A stretch of 64,000 nucleotides of DNA from JAPLIS01 sp963719415 (GCA_963719415.1 OY970383.1:186001-250000); one strand, 5' to 3'. Numbered from the stretch's first letter, positions 53,283 through 61,060 are shown. The notes: generated by a model from the sequence alone, not told the origin. Numbers and translations are program-made.

Positions 53283-53912
53283 CTAAGTAAACTGGTATAC
53301 ACTACTCCAACCAAAAAATAATCTAGTGAGAATATACCCTTCTAGAGCTACTCCTAATAGTATTCCCATATCTATTACTTCCGACCATACATCGATATTC
53401 TTCGGCTCAATAGGCTTTCCTGCCTCATCTTCAAAAGTAATCAGCCTCTTTGGCTGAGTTTCTTTTTGCGCATCAACAGATACGGATGCCTCAACTAACG
53501 ATCCTTCTTCAACCAGCTTGGATTGCTCTGATACTTCTTGTGCACCAACAGCATTACCAACAGAACTATCAACTGACCGTTGCTGTTCTTCTTGCGCTGC
53601 ACCCGGCTGTTCTGGTTTTCTCACTACTGAATTCGATTCATTCTTTTGCTCAGTGCTATTATTCTTAAGCTGAGATGCAACGTAACCTGCGGCAATAATA
53701 ACTGGAGCAGCTAAAACATACCAATGCTTTTTAAGCGTACGCCCTATTGTCACCATACGACCCGTAGATCCAGACACTTGGCTATTATTTACCTTCTTTT
53801 GAACAATTTGCGACTTGCTAGAATTAGCTTCTGCAAGATGACTAAAGCTGCTAAAAACAAAGAGCAAACTAAGAAATCGACTTACCCATACACTTGTTTT
53901 TCTCATTTCCAT
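53283..53912 (-). CDS. array gene B: exported KKHWY-family membrane protein
   Basis: Layout shared by genes B-H: a 29-residue signal peptide (MEMRKTSVWVSRFLSLLFVF to about LAEA), a Ser/Gln/Lys linker (NSSKSQIVQKKVNNSQVSGS), the motif KKHWYVLAAPVIIAAGYVAS (about 61-80) as the single internal membrane segment, an Asn/Ser/Glu/Gln-rich spacer with VRKPEQPGAAQEEQQ, then a private tail. In B the spacer is acidic and the tail (about 165-209) is PIEPKNIDVWSEVIDMGILL plus a second hydrophobic segment. AGGAG lies eight bases before the ATG. No family is recognised; members differ mainly after residue 110. Confidence 0.78.
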   Translation of the reverse strand: MEMRKTSVWVSRFLSLLFVFSSFSHLAEANSSKSQIVQKKVNNSQVSGSTGRMVTIGRTLKKHWYVLAAPVIIAAGYVASQLKNNSTEQKNESNSVVRKPEQPGAAQEEQQRSVDSSVGNAVGAQEVSEQSKLVEEGSLVEASVSVDAQKETQPKRLITFEDEAGKPIEPKNIDVWSEVIDMGILLGVALEGYILTRLFFGWSSVYQFT

Positions 53913-53963
53913 ATCAAAAACTCCTATTAAATTACCTCTATTGTATCTTCCCCCACTTCTTTT

Positions 53964-53991
53964 ATTATACCTATATTAAAAAAAAAGCCAA
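53964..53991 (-). promoter_or_regulatory. promoter of array gene B (class I)
   Basis: On the minus strand TTGGCT (53986-53991) and TATAAT (53964-53969) are 16 bases apart, separated by a T-rich spacer. The same pair precedes genes C, D, E and F. Confidence 0.7.
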
Positions 53992-54202
53992 TAAAAAAGA
54001 TTCAGTTAGAAATAATGCATAAACTTAGGCTTATTATAATAGGGTATGTTAAAAATCACCCATTTTTTCAAATTATATTTGTTGCTTTAAATAGCAATAA
54101 AAAAAGCAGGGTCGCGGCAAATAAAAAGGGGGCCTCATCGCAAGATTAGTGCCGCCCGGCGAGTTAAAAAAAGCAGGTCCAGATATAATATGCTATCAAA
54201 AA

Positions 54203-54243
54203 GAAAGGGAGTAAAAGACACTTAATGCCTCCTACTCCCTTTA
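54203..54243 (-). terminator. terminator of array gene C
   Basis: AAAGGGAGTA and TACTCCCTTT form a 10-bp perfect stem end, with a larger internal loop than the other copies, just past gene C. Confidence 0.7.
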
Positions 54244-54277
54244 TACTAAATAAGCTTATACTTGTACTTTGAAAAAA

Positions 54278-54886
54278 TTATGATCGATGATACAAAAATG
54301 CCGCTAACAAGGATAACGATATTGGAATCGAAAGCCCTTCTGGTCTTCCCATCCACTCTGGCGTCCGCTCGACCATGTAATCCAACCACTTTCCAACTGG
54401 CGTTCGATCTACCATGTTATTTATCGTTTCTCCAATGTTATTTGCCCACTTTCGAATATTATTTTTCGATATTACAGGTTTGGATCGATCAGACTCCTTT
54501 ACACTGTCTTCACAAACAGTCAGCTCCTGTGGCTGTGTTTTTTCTTGTGCATCAACAGAACGTTGCGCTGCACCACTCTGTTCAGCCTTCGGCTTTCTCA
54601 CTACTGAATTCGATTCATTCTTTTGCACAGCACTATTATTCTTAAGTCGATATGCAACATAACCTGCAGCACCCATCGCCGGAATAGCAAGATACCAATG
54701 TTTTTTGCAAAAACGTCCTATTGTCGCCATACGACCCGTAGATCCAGACACTTGGCTATTATTTATCTTCTTTTGAACAACTTGCGACTTGCTAGAATTA
54801 GCTTCTGCAAGATGACCAAAGCTACTAAAAACAAAAAGCAAACCGAGAGAGCGACTTACCCATACACTTGTTTTTCTCATTTCCAT
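54278..54886 (-). CDS. array gene C: exported KKHWY-family membrane protein
   Basis: Head and membrane motif (FCKKHWYLAIPAMGAAGYVAYR) are the common type. The spacer is shorter than in B and contains KPKAEQSGAAQRSVDAQEKTQPQELTVCED. The private tail begins NNIRKWANNIGETINNMVDRTPVGKWLDYMVERTPEWMG, where VDRTPVGKW and VERTPEWMG look like an internal repeat, then a hydrophobic end (ISLSLLAAFLYHRS) that may re-enter the membrane. Class I promoter, own terminator. Confidence 0.77.
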   Translation of the reverse strand: MEMRKTSVWVSRSLGLLFVFSSFGHLAEANSSKSQVVQKKINNSQVSGSTGRMATIGRFCKKHWYLAIPAMGAAGYVAYRLKNNSAVQKNESNSVVRKPKAEQSGAAQRSVDAQEKTQPQELTVCEDSVKESDRSKPVISKNNIRKWANNIGETINNMVDRTPVGKWLDYMVERTPEWMGRPEGLSIPISLSLLAAFLYHRS

Positions 54887-54936
54887 ATCAAAACCTCCTA
54901 TTAAATATATATCTTTTATCTTTTCCTACTTCTTTT

Positions 54937-54964
54937 ATTATACTTACTATTAAAAAAAAGCCAA
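54937..54964 (-). promoter_or_regulatory. promoter of array gene C (class I)
   Basis: TTGGCT (54959-54964) and TATAAT (54937-54942) on the minus strand, 16-base spacer, about 50 bases before the start codon. Confidence 0.7.
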
Positions 54965-55177
54965 TAAAAAAAGATTCAGCTAGAAATAATACATGAGCTT
55001 AGGATTATTATAATAGAGTATGTTAAAAATCACCCATTTTTTCATCTTCTATCCCTTCTCTCGATGACAATAAAAAATCAGGGTCGCGGCAAATAAAAAG
55101 GGGGGCTCATCGCAAGATTGGTGCAGCCTGGCGAGTGAAAAAAAGCAAAATTAGTTATCTATATACTCTATCAACAT

Positions 55178-55216
55178 AAAGAGGGGTAGATGGCATCAAG
55201 CGCCTTCTACCCCTTT
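55178..55216 (-). terminator. terminator of array gene D
   Basis: AGGGGTAGATGGC and GCCTTCTACCCCT form the stem. It lies about 105 bases after the stop of gene D, further than in B, leaving a short non-coding 3' region. Confidence 0.68.
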
Positions 55217-55320
55217 GCACTAAAATTTTAGTTGTACAAGTTATCTTATACAGCCTGATTCAACCTCGATACAGTTCAAAGTACCGCGATTGATGCTGTC
55301 GAGAAATTTTACAATTATGC

Positions 55321-56073
55321 TTATTTTTTTAACGGCAGTCCCGAAATTGTAATTTCCTGTAGCATTATTGCATGCTGATTTTCTGCTATTTGCTCACGCA
55401 ATGTGCTGATTTCTTTATTCTGTCTAATACTTAGAGTATATTGATTTTTATAGATTGCATGACGTTGCTCTTGTTGATAATCTTGCTTATCATAATCCGA
55501 GGACCAAGCAGCTATTGCTACCGATACTGCTCCCGCTGCAAATGCTGCCAGTAATCTTAGTGCGTCTTCCCACTCAGCACCGCCATCCTTTTCTGATATT
55601 AAAGATTCTGTCGGCTCACTAGATTTGGCTGTCCCATCTCCAGAAACAGACTGCTCCTCAGAAATCAGCTTTTCTGTTCCTAATTCTTTCAACTCCTGTA
55701 ATTGTGATTCTTCTTGCGTACCGACAGAACTATTAGTCGACTGTGACTGTTCTTCTTGCGCTGCACCCGGCTGTTCTGGTTTTCTCACTACTGAATTCGA
55801 TTCATTCTTTTGCACAGCACTATTATTCTTAAGTCGATATGCAACATAACCTGCAGCACCCATCGCCGGAATAGCAAGATACCAATGTTTTTTGCAAAAA
55901 CGTCCTATTGTCGCCATACGACCCGTAGATGCAGAATCTTGGCTATTCTTTGTACCTTTTTGAACAGCTTGCGACTTGCTAGAATTAGCTTCTGCAAGAT
56001 GACCAAAGCTACTAAAAATAAAAAGCAAACCGAGAGATCGACTTATCCATACATTTGTTTTTCTCATTTCCAT
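55321..56073 (-). CDS. array gene D: exported KKHWY-family membrane protein
   Basis: The head is the common type, with the variant linker SSKSQAVQKGTKNSQDSAS. After the KKHWYLAIPAMG segment and spacer comes the longest private tail of the Glu/Ser-rich class. An acidic region (ELKELGTEKLISEEQSVSGD) leads to a second hydrophobic segment (LRLLAAFAAGAVSVAIAAW, about 180-198) and a Gln/Tyr/Lys-rich helical end (QNKEISTLREQIAENQHAI). An ATG 24 bases upstream (56097) lies before the AGGAGG ribosome binding site, so the ATG at 56073 is the start. Confidence 0.78.
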   Translation of the reverse strand: MEMRKTNVWISRSLGLLFIFSSFGHLAEANSSKSQAVQKGTKNSQDSASTGRMATIGRFCKKHWYLAIPAMGAAGYVAYRLKNNSAVQKNESNSVVRKPEQPGAAQEEQSQSTNSSVGTQEESQLQELKELGTEKLISEEQSVSGDGTAKSSEPTESLISEKDGGAEWEDALRLLAAFAAGAVSVAIAAWSSDYDKQDYQQEQRHAIYKNQYTLSIRQNKEISTLREQIAENQHAIMLQEITISGLPLKK

Positions 56074-56130
56074 ATCAAAACCTCCTATTAAATACATATC
56101 TTTTATCTTTTATCTTTTCCTGCTTCTTTT

Positions 56131-56158
56131 ATTATACCTATATTAAAAAAAAAGCCAA
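56131..56158 (-). promoter_or_regulatory. promoter of array gene D (class I)
   Basis: TTGGCT (56153-56158) and TATAAT (56131-56136) on the minus strand, 16-base spacer. Confidence 0.7.
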
Positions 56159-56406
56159 CAAAAAAAGATTCAGCTAGAAATAATACATGAGCTTAGGCTT
56201 ATTATAATAGAGTATGTTAAAAATCACCCATTTTTTCACATTATATCTACTTCTTTAAATAGAAATAAAAAATCAGGGATCCTCCCCATCAGGTGGGGCT
56301 AAAAAAATCCGGGGCCACAAATGAAAAAGGGGGCTCATCGCAAGATTGGTGCAGCCTGGCAAGTTAAAAAAAGCAAAATTAGTTATCTATATACTCTATC
56401 AACAAG

Positions 56407-56443
56407 AAGAGGGTAGATGGCATCAAGCGCCTTCTACCCCTTT
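56407..56443 (-). terminator. terminator of array gene E
   Basis: The GAGGGTAGATGGC and GCCTTCTACCCCTT stem lies about 145 bases beyond the gene E stop. The intervening sequence contains an in-frame remnant of 23 codons. Confidence 0.68.
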
Positions 56444-56589
56444 GCACTAAATAAGCTTGTATGAGAGTTATCTTGCTAAATCAAAGCCTCTGGCCTTCCA
56501 CGCTTAAAAAAAGGCTGTTACAGTTCTAATACAGATCTTCCAGCAGGAAAATACGGATAAAGTGGCTCTTCAACTACTTGAACTGTAGC

Positions 56590-57192
56590 CTACCTCGGGA
56601 ATAGAACACAAGATATATTCCCAGCTGCATATCCACCTACAGCAGCCAACAACACCCCGCCACATACTTCGGCTAAGAATTCGCGGTCTTTCCACCACCA
56701 TGGTTTTTCCGAATTGGCTTCAACATTTGATTTCTCAAAATCATTATTTCCGTTAACAGGATTTTCATTAACAGACGGCTGCTCTCCGGCCAACTCCGGT
56801 GTCTGCGATTTTTCTTTCTCATTATTATCTACAGGCTCAACCATAGAATTATCAACAGACTGTTGCTGTTTTTCTTGCGCTGCACCCGGCTGTTCTGGTT
56901 TTCTCACTACTGAATTCGATTCATTCTTTTGCACAGCACTATTATTCTTAAGTCGATATGCAACATAACCTGCAGCACCCATCGCCGGAATAGCAAGATA
57001 CCAATGTTTTTTGCAAAAACGTCCTATTGTCGCCATACGACCCGTAGATCCAGACACTTGGCTATTATTTACCTTCTTTTGAACAATTTGCGACTTGCTA
57101 GAATTAGCTTCTGCAAGATGACTAAAGCTGCTAAAAACAAAGAGCAAGCCAAGAGATCGACTTATCCATACATTTGTTTTTCTCATTTCCAT
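56590..57192 (-). CDS. array gene E: exported KKHWY-family membrane protein
   Basis: The head is the common type. The private tail reads NENPVNGNNDFEKSNVEANS, then EKPWWWKDREFLAEVCGGVLLAAVGGYAAGNISCVLFPR, with a hydrophobic segment (about 176-196). The stop is TAG, and the same frame stays open for 23 more codons (VEEPLYPYFPAGRSVLEL region) to a TAA at 56518-56520, so the stop may be a recent mutation. Gene F has the same tail and stop. The upstream ATG at 57216 is before the ribosome binding site and is rejected. Confidence 0.78.
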   Translation of the reverse strand: MEMRKTNVWISRSLGLLFVFSSFSHLAEANSSKSQIVQKKVNNSQVSGSTGRMATIGRFCKKHWYLAIPAMGAAGYVAYRLKNNSAVQKNESNSVVRKPEQPGAAQEKQQQSVDNSMVEPVDNNEKEKSQTPELAGEQPSVNENPVNGNNDFEKSNVEANSEKPWWWKDREFLAEVCGGVLLAAVGGYAAGNISCVLFPR

Positions 57193-57249
57193 ATCAAAAC
57201 CTCCTATTAAATACATATCTTTTATCTTTTATCTTTTCCTGCTTCTTTT

Positions 57250-57277
57250 ATTATACCTATATTAAAAAAAAAGCCAA
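57250..57277 (-). promoter_or_regulatory. promoter of array gene E (class I)
   Basis: TTGGCT (57272-57277) and TATAAT (57250-57255) on the minus strand, 16-base spacer. Confidence 0.7.
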
Positions 57278-57490
57278 TAAAAAAAGATTCAGCTAGAAAT
57301 AATACATGAGCTTAGGATTATTATAATAGAGTATGTTAAAAATCACCCATTTTTTCATCTTCTATCCCTTCTCTCGATGACAATAAAAAATCAGGGTCGC
57401 GGCAAATAAAAAGGGGGGCTCATCGCAAGATTGGTGCAGCCTGGCGAGTGAAAAAAAGCAAAATTAGTTATCTATATACTCTATCAACAT

Positions 57491-57529
57491 AAAGAGGGGT
57501 AGATGGCATCAAGCGCCTTCTACCCCTTT
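57491..57529 (-). terminator. terminator of array gene F
   Basis: The sequence is the same as the gene D terminator (AAAGAGGGGTAGATGGC with GCCTTCTACCCCTTT). The surrounding intergenic stretch is nearly identical to that between C and D. Confidence 0.7.
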
Positions 57530-57675
57530 GCACTAAATAAGCTTGTATGAGAGTTATCTTGCTAAATCAAAGCCTCTGGCCTTCCACGCTTAAAAAAAGG
57601 CTGTTACAGTTCTAATACAGATCTTCCAGCAGGAAAATACGGATAAAGTGGCTCTTCAACTACTTGAACTGTAGC

Positions 57676-58278
57676 CTACCTCGGGAATAGAACACAAGAT
57701 ATATTCCCAGCTGCATATCCACCTACAGCAACCAACAACACCCCGCCACATACTTCGGCTAAGAATTCGCGGTCTTTCCACCACCATGGTTTTTCCGAAT
57801 TGGCTTCAACATTTGATTTCTCAAAATCATTATTTCCGTTAACAGGATTTTCATTAACAGACGGCTGCTCTCCGGCCAACTCCGGTGTCTGCGATTTTTC
57901 TTTCTCATTATTATCTATAGGCTCAACCATAGAATTATCAACAGACTGTTGCTGTTTTTCTTGCGCTGCACCCTGCTGTTCTGGTTTTTTCTCTACTGAA
58001 TTTGATTTATTCTTTTGCGCAACACTATTATTCTTAAGCCAACGTGTATAAAGAGCTCCAACACCAATAGCCGGAATAGCAAGATACCAATGTTTTTTGC
58101 AAAAACGTCCTATTGTCGCCATACGACCCGTAGATCCAGACACTTGGCTATTATTTACCTTCTTTTGAACAATTTGCGACTTGCTAGAATTAGCTTCTGC
58201 AAGATGACTAAAGCTGCTAAAAACAAACAGTAAGCCAAGAGATCGACTTACCCATACAGTTGTTTTTCTCATTTCCAT
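57676..58278 (-). CDS. array gene F: near-duplicate of gene E
   Basis: Tail and 3' sequence are almost identical to gene E (57540-57880 matches 56455-56795), while the membrane segment differs: KKHWYLAIPAIGVGALYTRWLKNNSVAQKNKSNSVEKKPEQQ. So E and F share a recent duplication or conversion of the tail, but the middle has been exchanged or has diverged. The leader is MEMRKTTVWVSRSLGLLFVFSSFSHLAEA. It also ends at the same TAG with the same 23-codon open extension. Confidence 0.78.
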   Translation of the reverse strand: MEMRKTTVWVSRSLGLLFVFSSFSHLAEANSSKSQIVQKKVNNSQVSGSTGRMATIGRFCKKHWYLAIPAIGVGALYTRWLKNNSVAQKNKSNSVEKKPEQQGAAQEKQQQSVDNSMVEPIDNNEKEKSQTPELAGEQPSVNENPVNGNNDFEKSNVEANSEKPWWWKDREFLAEVCGGVLLVAVGGYAAGNISCVLFPR

Positions 58279-58329
58279 ATCAAAACCTCCTATTAAATTA
58301 CCTATATTTTATCTTTTCCTGCTTCTTTT

Positions 58330-58357
58330 ATTATACCTATATTAAAAAAAAAGCCAA
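58330..58357 (-). promoter_or_regulatory. promoter of array gene F (class I)
   Basis: TTGGCT (58352-58357) and TATAAT (58330-58335) on the minus strand, 16-base spacer. Confidence 0.7.
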
Positions 58358-58597
58358 TAAAAAAAGATTCAGCTAGAAATAATACATGAGCTTAGGCTTA
58401 TTATAATAGAGTATGTTAAAAATCACCCATTTTTTCATCTTCTATCCCTTCTCTCGATGACAATAAAAAATCAGGGGCCCTCGCCATCAGGTGGGCCTAA
58501 AAAAATCCGGGGCCACAAATGAAAAGGGGTCCATCGCAAAACGGGGTAAGTCTAGCGGGCTAAAAAATTAGGTCTAGTTATATATATATTATCAACA

Positions 58598-58640
58598 GAA
58601 AAAGGAGTAGAAGGCATTGCGCGTCTCCTACTCCTCTTTT
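58598..58640 (-). terminator. terminator for the array gene G transcript
   Basis: AAAAGGAGTAGAAGGC and GTCTCCTACTCCTCTTTT form the stem around a CATTGCGC loop. It lies about 235 bases after the gene G stop, beyond a displaced tail-coding remnant. Confidence 0.68.
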
Positions 58641-58724
58641 GTACTAAACAAACCTATACAAGTTATTATTAGTCGCTATAGATATAGCCCCTGGATAGTT
58701 TATACAACCGCCTACAACAGAGCC

Positions 58725-58886
58725 TTATCGACCAAAAACGTCTTGGCCTGAATACTGATAGGTGTCTAAAAAGTCGCCTCGATACTCAAACATTCCACTA
58801 AGCGTTTCTGCACTGCTTCCATCATGATTAAGATCTACTGGACTACAGCTTATCGGCTCAATCTGTCTAGAATAATCAATGATTGA
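58725..58886 (-). pseudogene. displaced tail remnant after array gene G
   Basis: In the frame shifted from gene G, 53 codons read SIIDYSRQIEPISCSPVDLN, then HDGSSAETLSGMFEYRGDFL and DTYQYSGQDVFGR, ending at TAA 58725-58727. There is no start codon. It overlaps the last codons of gene G and lies before G's terminator, so it is most simply the original C-terminus of G, cut off by a frameshift. DLNHDGSS resembles a calcium-loop pattern, which is only suggestive. Confidence 0.45.
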
Positions 58887-59466
58887 TTATTATATAAATC
58901 AACCCGACAATTATAAAACCCCCCACCAGTCCAGGACCTACGAAACTCTTACTCTCTAAAGCTGGAGATGGGTTTTCCGAAGCGGCTTCAACACCTGATT
59001 CCTCAAGATCATTATTTCCATTAACAGTCGGCTGTCCTTCAGCCAGCTCCGGTGACTGTCTTTCTTCTTGCGCTTTACCATCAACAAACTCAGTCACAGA
59101 GTTATCAGCAGCCTGCGATTCGTTAACAGACTGTTGATTTTCCGCTGCACCACTTTGCTCAGACTTCGACTTTTTCTCTACTGAATTCGATTCATTCTTT
59201 TGTTCAGTGCTCTTATTCCTAAACCGATATGCAACATAACCTGCAGCACCCATCGCCGGAATAGCAAGATACCAATGTTTTTTGCAAAAACGTCCTATTG
59301 TCGTCATACGACCCGTAGATCCCGATACTTGGCTATTCTTTATCCCCTTTTGAACAACAGCTTGCGACTTGCTAGAATTAGCTTCTGCAAAATGACCAAA
59401 GCTACTAAAAACAAAGAGCAAGCCAAGAGAGCGACTTACCCATACATTTGTTTTTCTCATTTCCAT
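58876..59466 (-). CDS. array gene G: exported KKHWY-family membrane protein, possibly truncated
   Basis: The head is the common type with linker NSSKSQAVVQKGIKNSQVSG and membrane segment KKHWYLAIPAMGAAGYVAYRFRNKSTEQ. The spacer is long and acidic (VTEFVDGKAQEERQSPELAEG). It ends with a hydrophobic segment (LVGGFIIVGLIYIIINH) at a TGA. A coding remnant in another frame follows (58725-58886), so the present end may be frameshifted. Ribosome binding site AGGAGG. It uses the class II promoter shared only with H. Confidence 0.76.
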   Translation of the reverse strand: MEMRKTNVWVSRSLGLLFVFSSFGHFAEANSSKSQAVVQKGIKNSQVSGSTGRMTTIGRFCKKHWYLAIPAMGAAGYVAYRFRNKSTEQKNESNSVEKKSKSEQSGAAENQQSVNESQAADNSVTEFVDGKAQEERQSPELAEGQPTVNGNNDLEESGVEAASENPSPALESKSFVGPGLVGGFIIVGLIYIIINH

Positions 59467-59516
59467 ACCAAAAACCTCCTACTTATTAAACATGTATATT
59501 TTTTCTCACCTTCCTA

Positions 59517-59544
59517 AGAATATCGTTATTACATTAATTTGCAA
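59517..59544 (-). promoter_or_regulatory. promoter of array gene G (class II)
   Basis: On the minus strand TTGCAA (59539-59544) and TATTCT (59517-59522) are 16 bases apart. The region differs from the class I promoters and is repeated before gene H. Confidence 0.6.
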
Positions 59545-59780
59545 CAATAAAGATTCAAATTGAAATAGTTAGCGATTTAAGAATATTACAATAGCGTATG
59601 TCAAAAATCACCCCTTTTTCAGATTATATCTACTTCTTTAAATAGAAATAAAAAATCAGGAATTCTCCCCATCAGGTGGGGCTAAAAAAATCCGGGGCCA
59701 CAAATGAAAAGGGGTCCATCGCAAAATGGCGTAAGTCTAGCGGGCTAAAAAATTAGGTCTAGTTATATATATTATCAACA

Positions 59781-59823
59781 GAAAGAGGAGCAGAAGGCAT
59801 TGCGCGCCTCCTACCCCTCTTTC
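59781..59823 (-). terminator. terminator of array gene H
   Basis: GAAAGAGGAGCAGAAGGC and GCCTCCTACCCCTCTTTC form an imperfect but long stem just after the gene H stop. Confidence 0.68.
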
Positions 59824-59851
59824 TACTAAATAAGCTTGTATAAGTTATTCA

Positions 59852-60526
59852 CTATTCTGCAGCTGGTGCCTCATCTCGTTGTCTTTGTCGATATCCTTCG
59901 TTAAATCCTGCCTCATAAAATGCTAGTTCTTTTCTCACTGCTAAGCAAACAAGCTTAAAAGCTATCCCACCTGCTACTACCTTTACTACGTTTTCCATAG
60001 TTGCTATGCTTTTTAGGTTTTCCATAGTTGCTATGTTTCTTAGGTTTTCCATAGTTGCTGTTGCTTTTCTTTGTATGTTTTTCCATTTCCCCCAAGCATT
60101 GTCATTATCTGATGTTAAAGATTCTGTCGGTTCACTAGGCTTCGCTGCGTCATCTTCAAAAGCAATCAGATTCTCTGGCTGTGTTTTTTCTTGTTCATCA
60201 ACAGAACTATTAGCTGGCTGTTGCTGTTCTTCTTGCGCTGCACCCTGCTGTTCTGGTTTTCTCACTACTGAATTCGATTCATTCTTTTGTTCAGTGCTCT
60301 TATTCCTAAACCGATATGCAACATAACCTGCAGCACCCATCGCCGGAATAGCAAGATACCAATGTTTTTTGCAAAAACGTCCTATTGTCGCCATACGACT
60401 TGTTGTCCCACCTTGAACAACTTGCGACTTGCTCGAATTAGCTTCTGCAAAATGACCAAAGCTACTAAAAACAAAGAGCAAGCCAAGGGAGCGACTTACC
60501 CATACATTTGTTTTTCTCATTTCCAT
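59852..60526 (-). CDS. array gene H: exported KKHWY-family membrane protein with repeat tail
   Basis: This is the first gene of the array in transcription direction. The linker is shortened (SSKSQVVQGGTTSR). The membrane segment is the common KKHWYLAIPAMGAAG form. The private tail contains three copies of a 9-residue repeat (ATMENLRNI, ATMENLKSI, ATMENVVKV; 27-bp DNA unit near 59997-60070), then a hydrophobic segment (VVAGGIAFKLVCLAV) and a charged end (YRQRQRDEAPAAE). Class II promoter. The repeat shows how tails can grow by local duplication. Confidence 0.78.
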   Translation of the reverse strand: MEMRKTNVWVSRSLGLLFVFSSFGHFAEANSSKSQVVQGGTTSRMATIGRFCKKHWYLAIPAMGAAGYVAYRFRNKSTEQKNESNSVVRKPEQQGAAQEEQQQPANSSVDEQEKTQPENLIAFEDDAAKPSEPTESLTSDNDNAWGKWKNIQRKATATMENLRNIATMENLKSIATMENVVKVVAGGIAFKLVCLAVRKELAFYEAGFNEGYRQRQRDEAPAAE

Positions 60527-60576
60527 ACCAAAAACCTCCTACTTATTAAACATGTATATTTTTTCTCACCTTCCTA

Positions 60577-60604
60577 AGAATATCGTTATTACATTAATTT
60601 GCAA
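60577..60604 (-). promoter_or_regulatory. promoter of array gene H (class II)
   Basis: TTGCAA (60599-60604) and TATTCT (60577-60582) on the minus strand, 16-base spacer, in sequence almost identical to that upstream of gene G. Confidence 0.6.
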
Positions 60605-60739
60605 TAAAAAGATTCAAGTTGAAATAGTACAGCCTTGCACGCCTTACAATAAAATTTAATTTAAAGCTAAATTCGCAACAGAAAGAAATTGTTGGAGCTA
60701 TCTAGAGCGCTTGAGACCGCGTATCGAAACCTTATTATA

Positions 60740-61060
60740 GAGCAAAGGACTGATAAAAAACGAGATCCTGCCGGCTATTCTGGGGTCCCCGTACGCAAGA
60801 CGGGGTATTGAGGTCCCCGTACGCAAGACGGGGTATTGAGGTCCCCGTACGCAAGACGGGGTATTGAGGTCCCCGTACGCAAGACGGGGTATTGAGGTCC
60901 CCGTACGCAAGACGGGGTATTGAGGTCCCCGTACGCAAAACGGGGTATTGAGCGTGTGACTATGGGGTCAAAATAACCCCATAGCTTGAAACAGTTTTAT
61001 ATCCCATCTGACGACGAGACCCCGAATTTTCAAGGGGATTCAGATTAGAATAGGGCCCTG
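60740..61060. other. GC-rich intergenic repeat block between the array and the Vps62-like gene
   Basis: The 630-base gap starts with an AGCAAAGGACTGATAAAAAAC sequence like the left end of the 41.0 kb element. It continues CCTGCCGGCTATTCTGG into the 28-bp tandem array, then ATGGGGTCAAAATAACCCCATAG, a 7-bp hairpin (CTATGGGG-type) near 60960-60985, and further CC/GG-rich fragments. Open frames through it are products of the repeat and are not genes. Confidence 0.55.
60784..60951. repeat. six tandem copies of a 28-bp GC-rich unit
   Basis: Units begin at 60784, 60812, 60840, 60868, 60896 and 60924. Each contains CCCCGT ... ACGGGG, a 6-bp hairpin with a seven-base loop, followed by TATTGA. The first five are identical and the last differs by one base (G to A). 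There are no spacers, so this is not a CRISPR array. A single reverse-oriented copy of the unit with its left flank lies at about 5435-5485. Confidence 0.93.

Noticed and set aside
54623..60577. Conserved plus-strand frames opposite each array gene head (for example 54623-54904, 55810-56091, 56929-57210)
   Set aside because: They recur because the sense strand is conserved; they lack ribosome binding sites and the sense frames have signal peptides, promoters and terminators.
60698..60938. Two overlapping minus-strand reading frames through the 28-bp repeats
   Set aside because: Their translations are only repeats of the unit (GTSIPRLAYGD and similar) in different frames; there is no start context and the DNA repeat explains them fully.
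60784..60951. Possible CRISPR array
   Set aside because: Units abut with no unique spacers, and no cas gene lies in the window.
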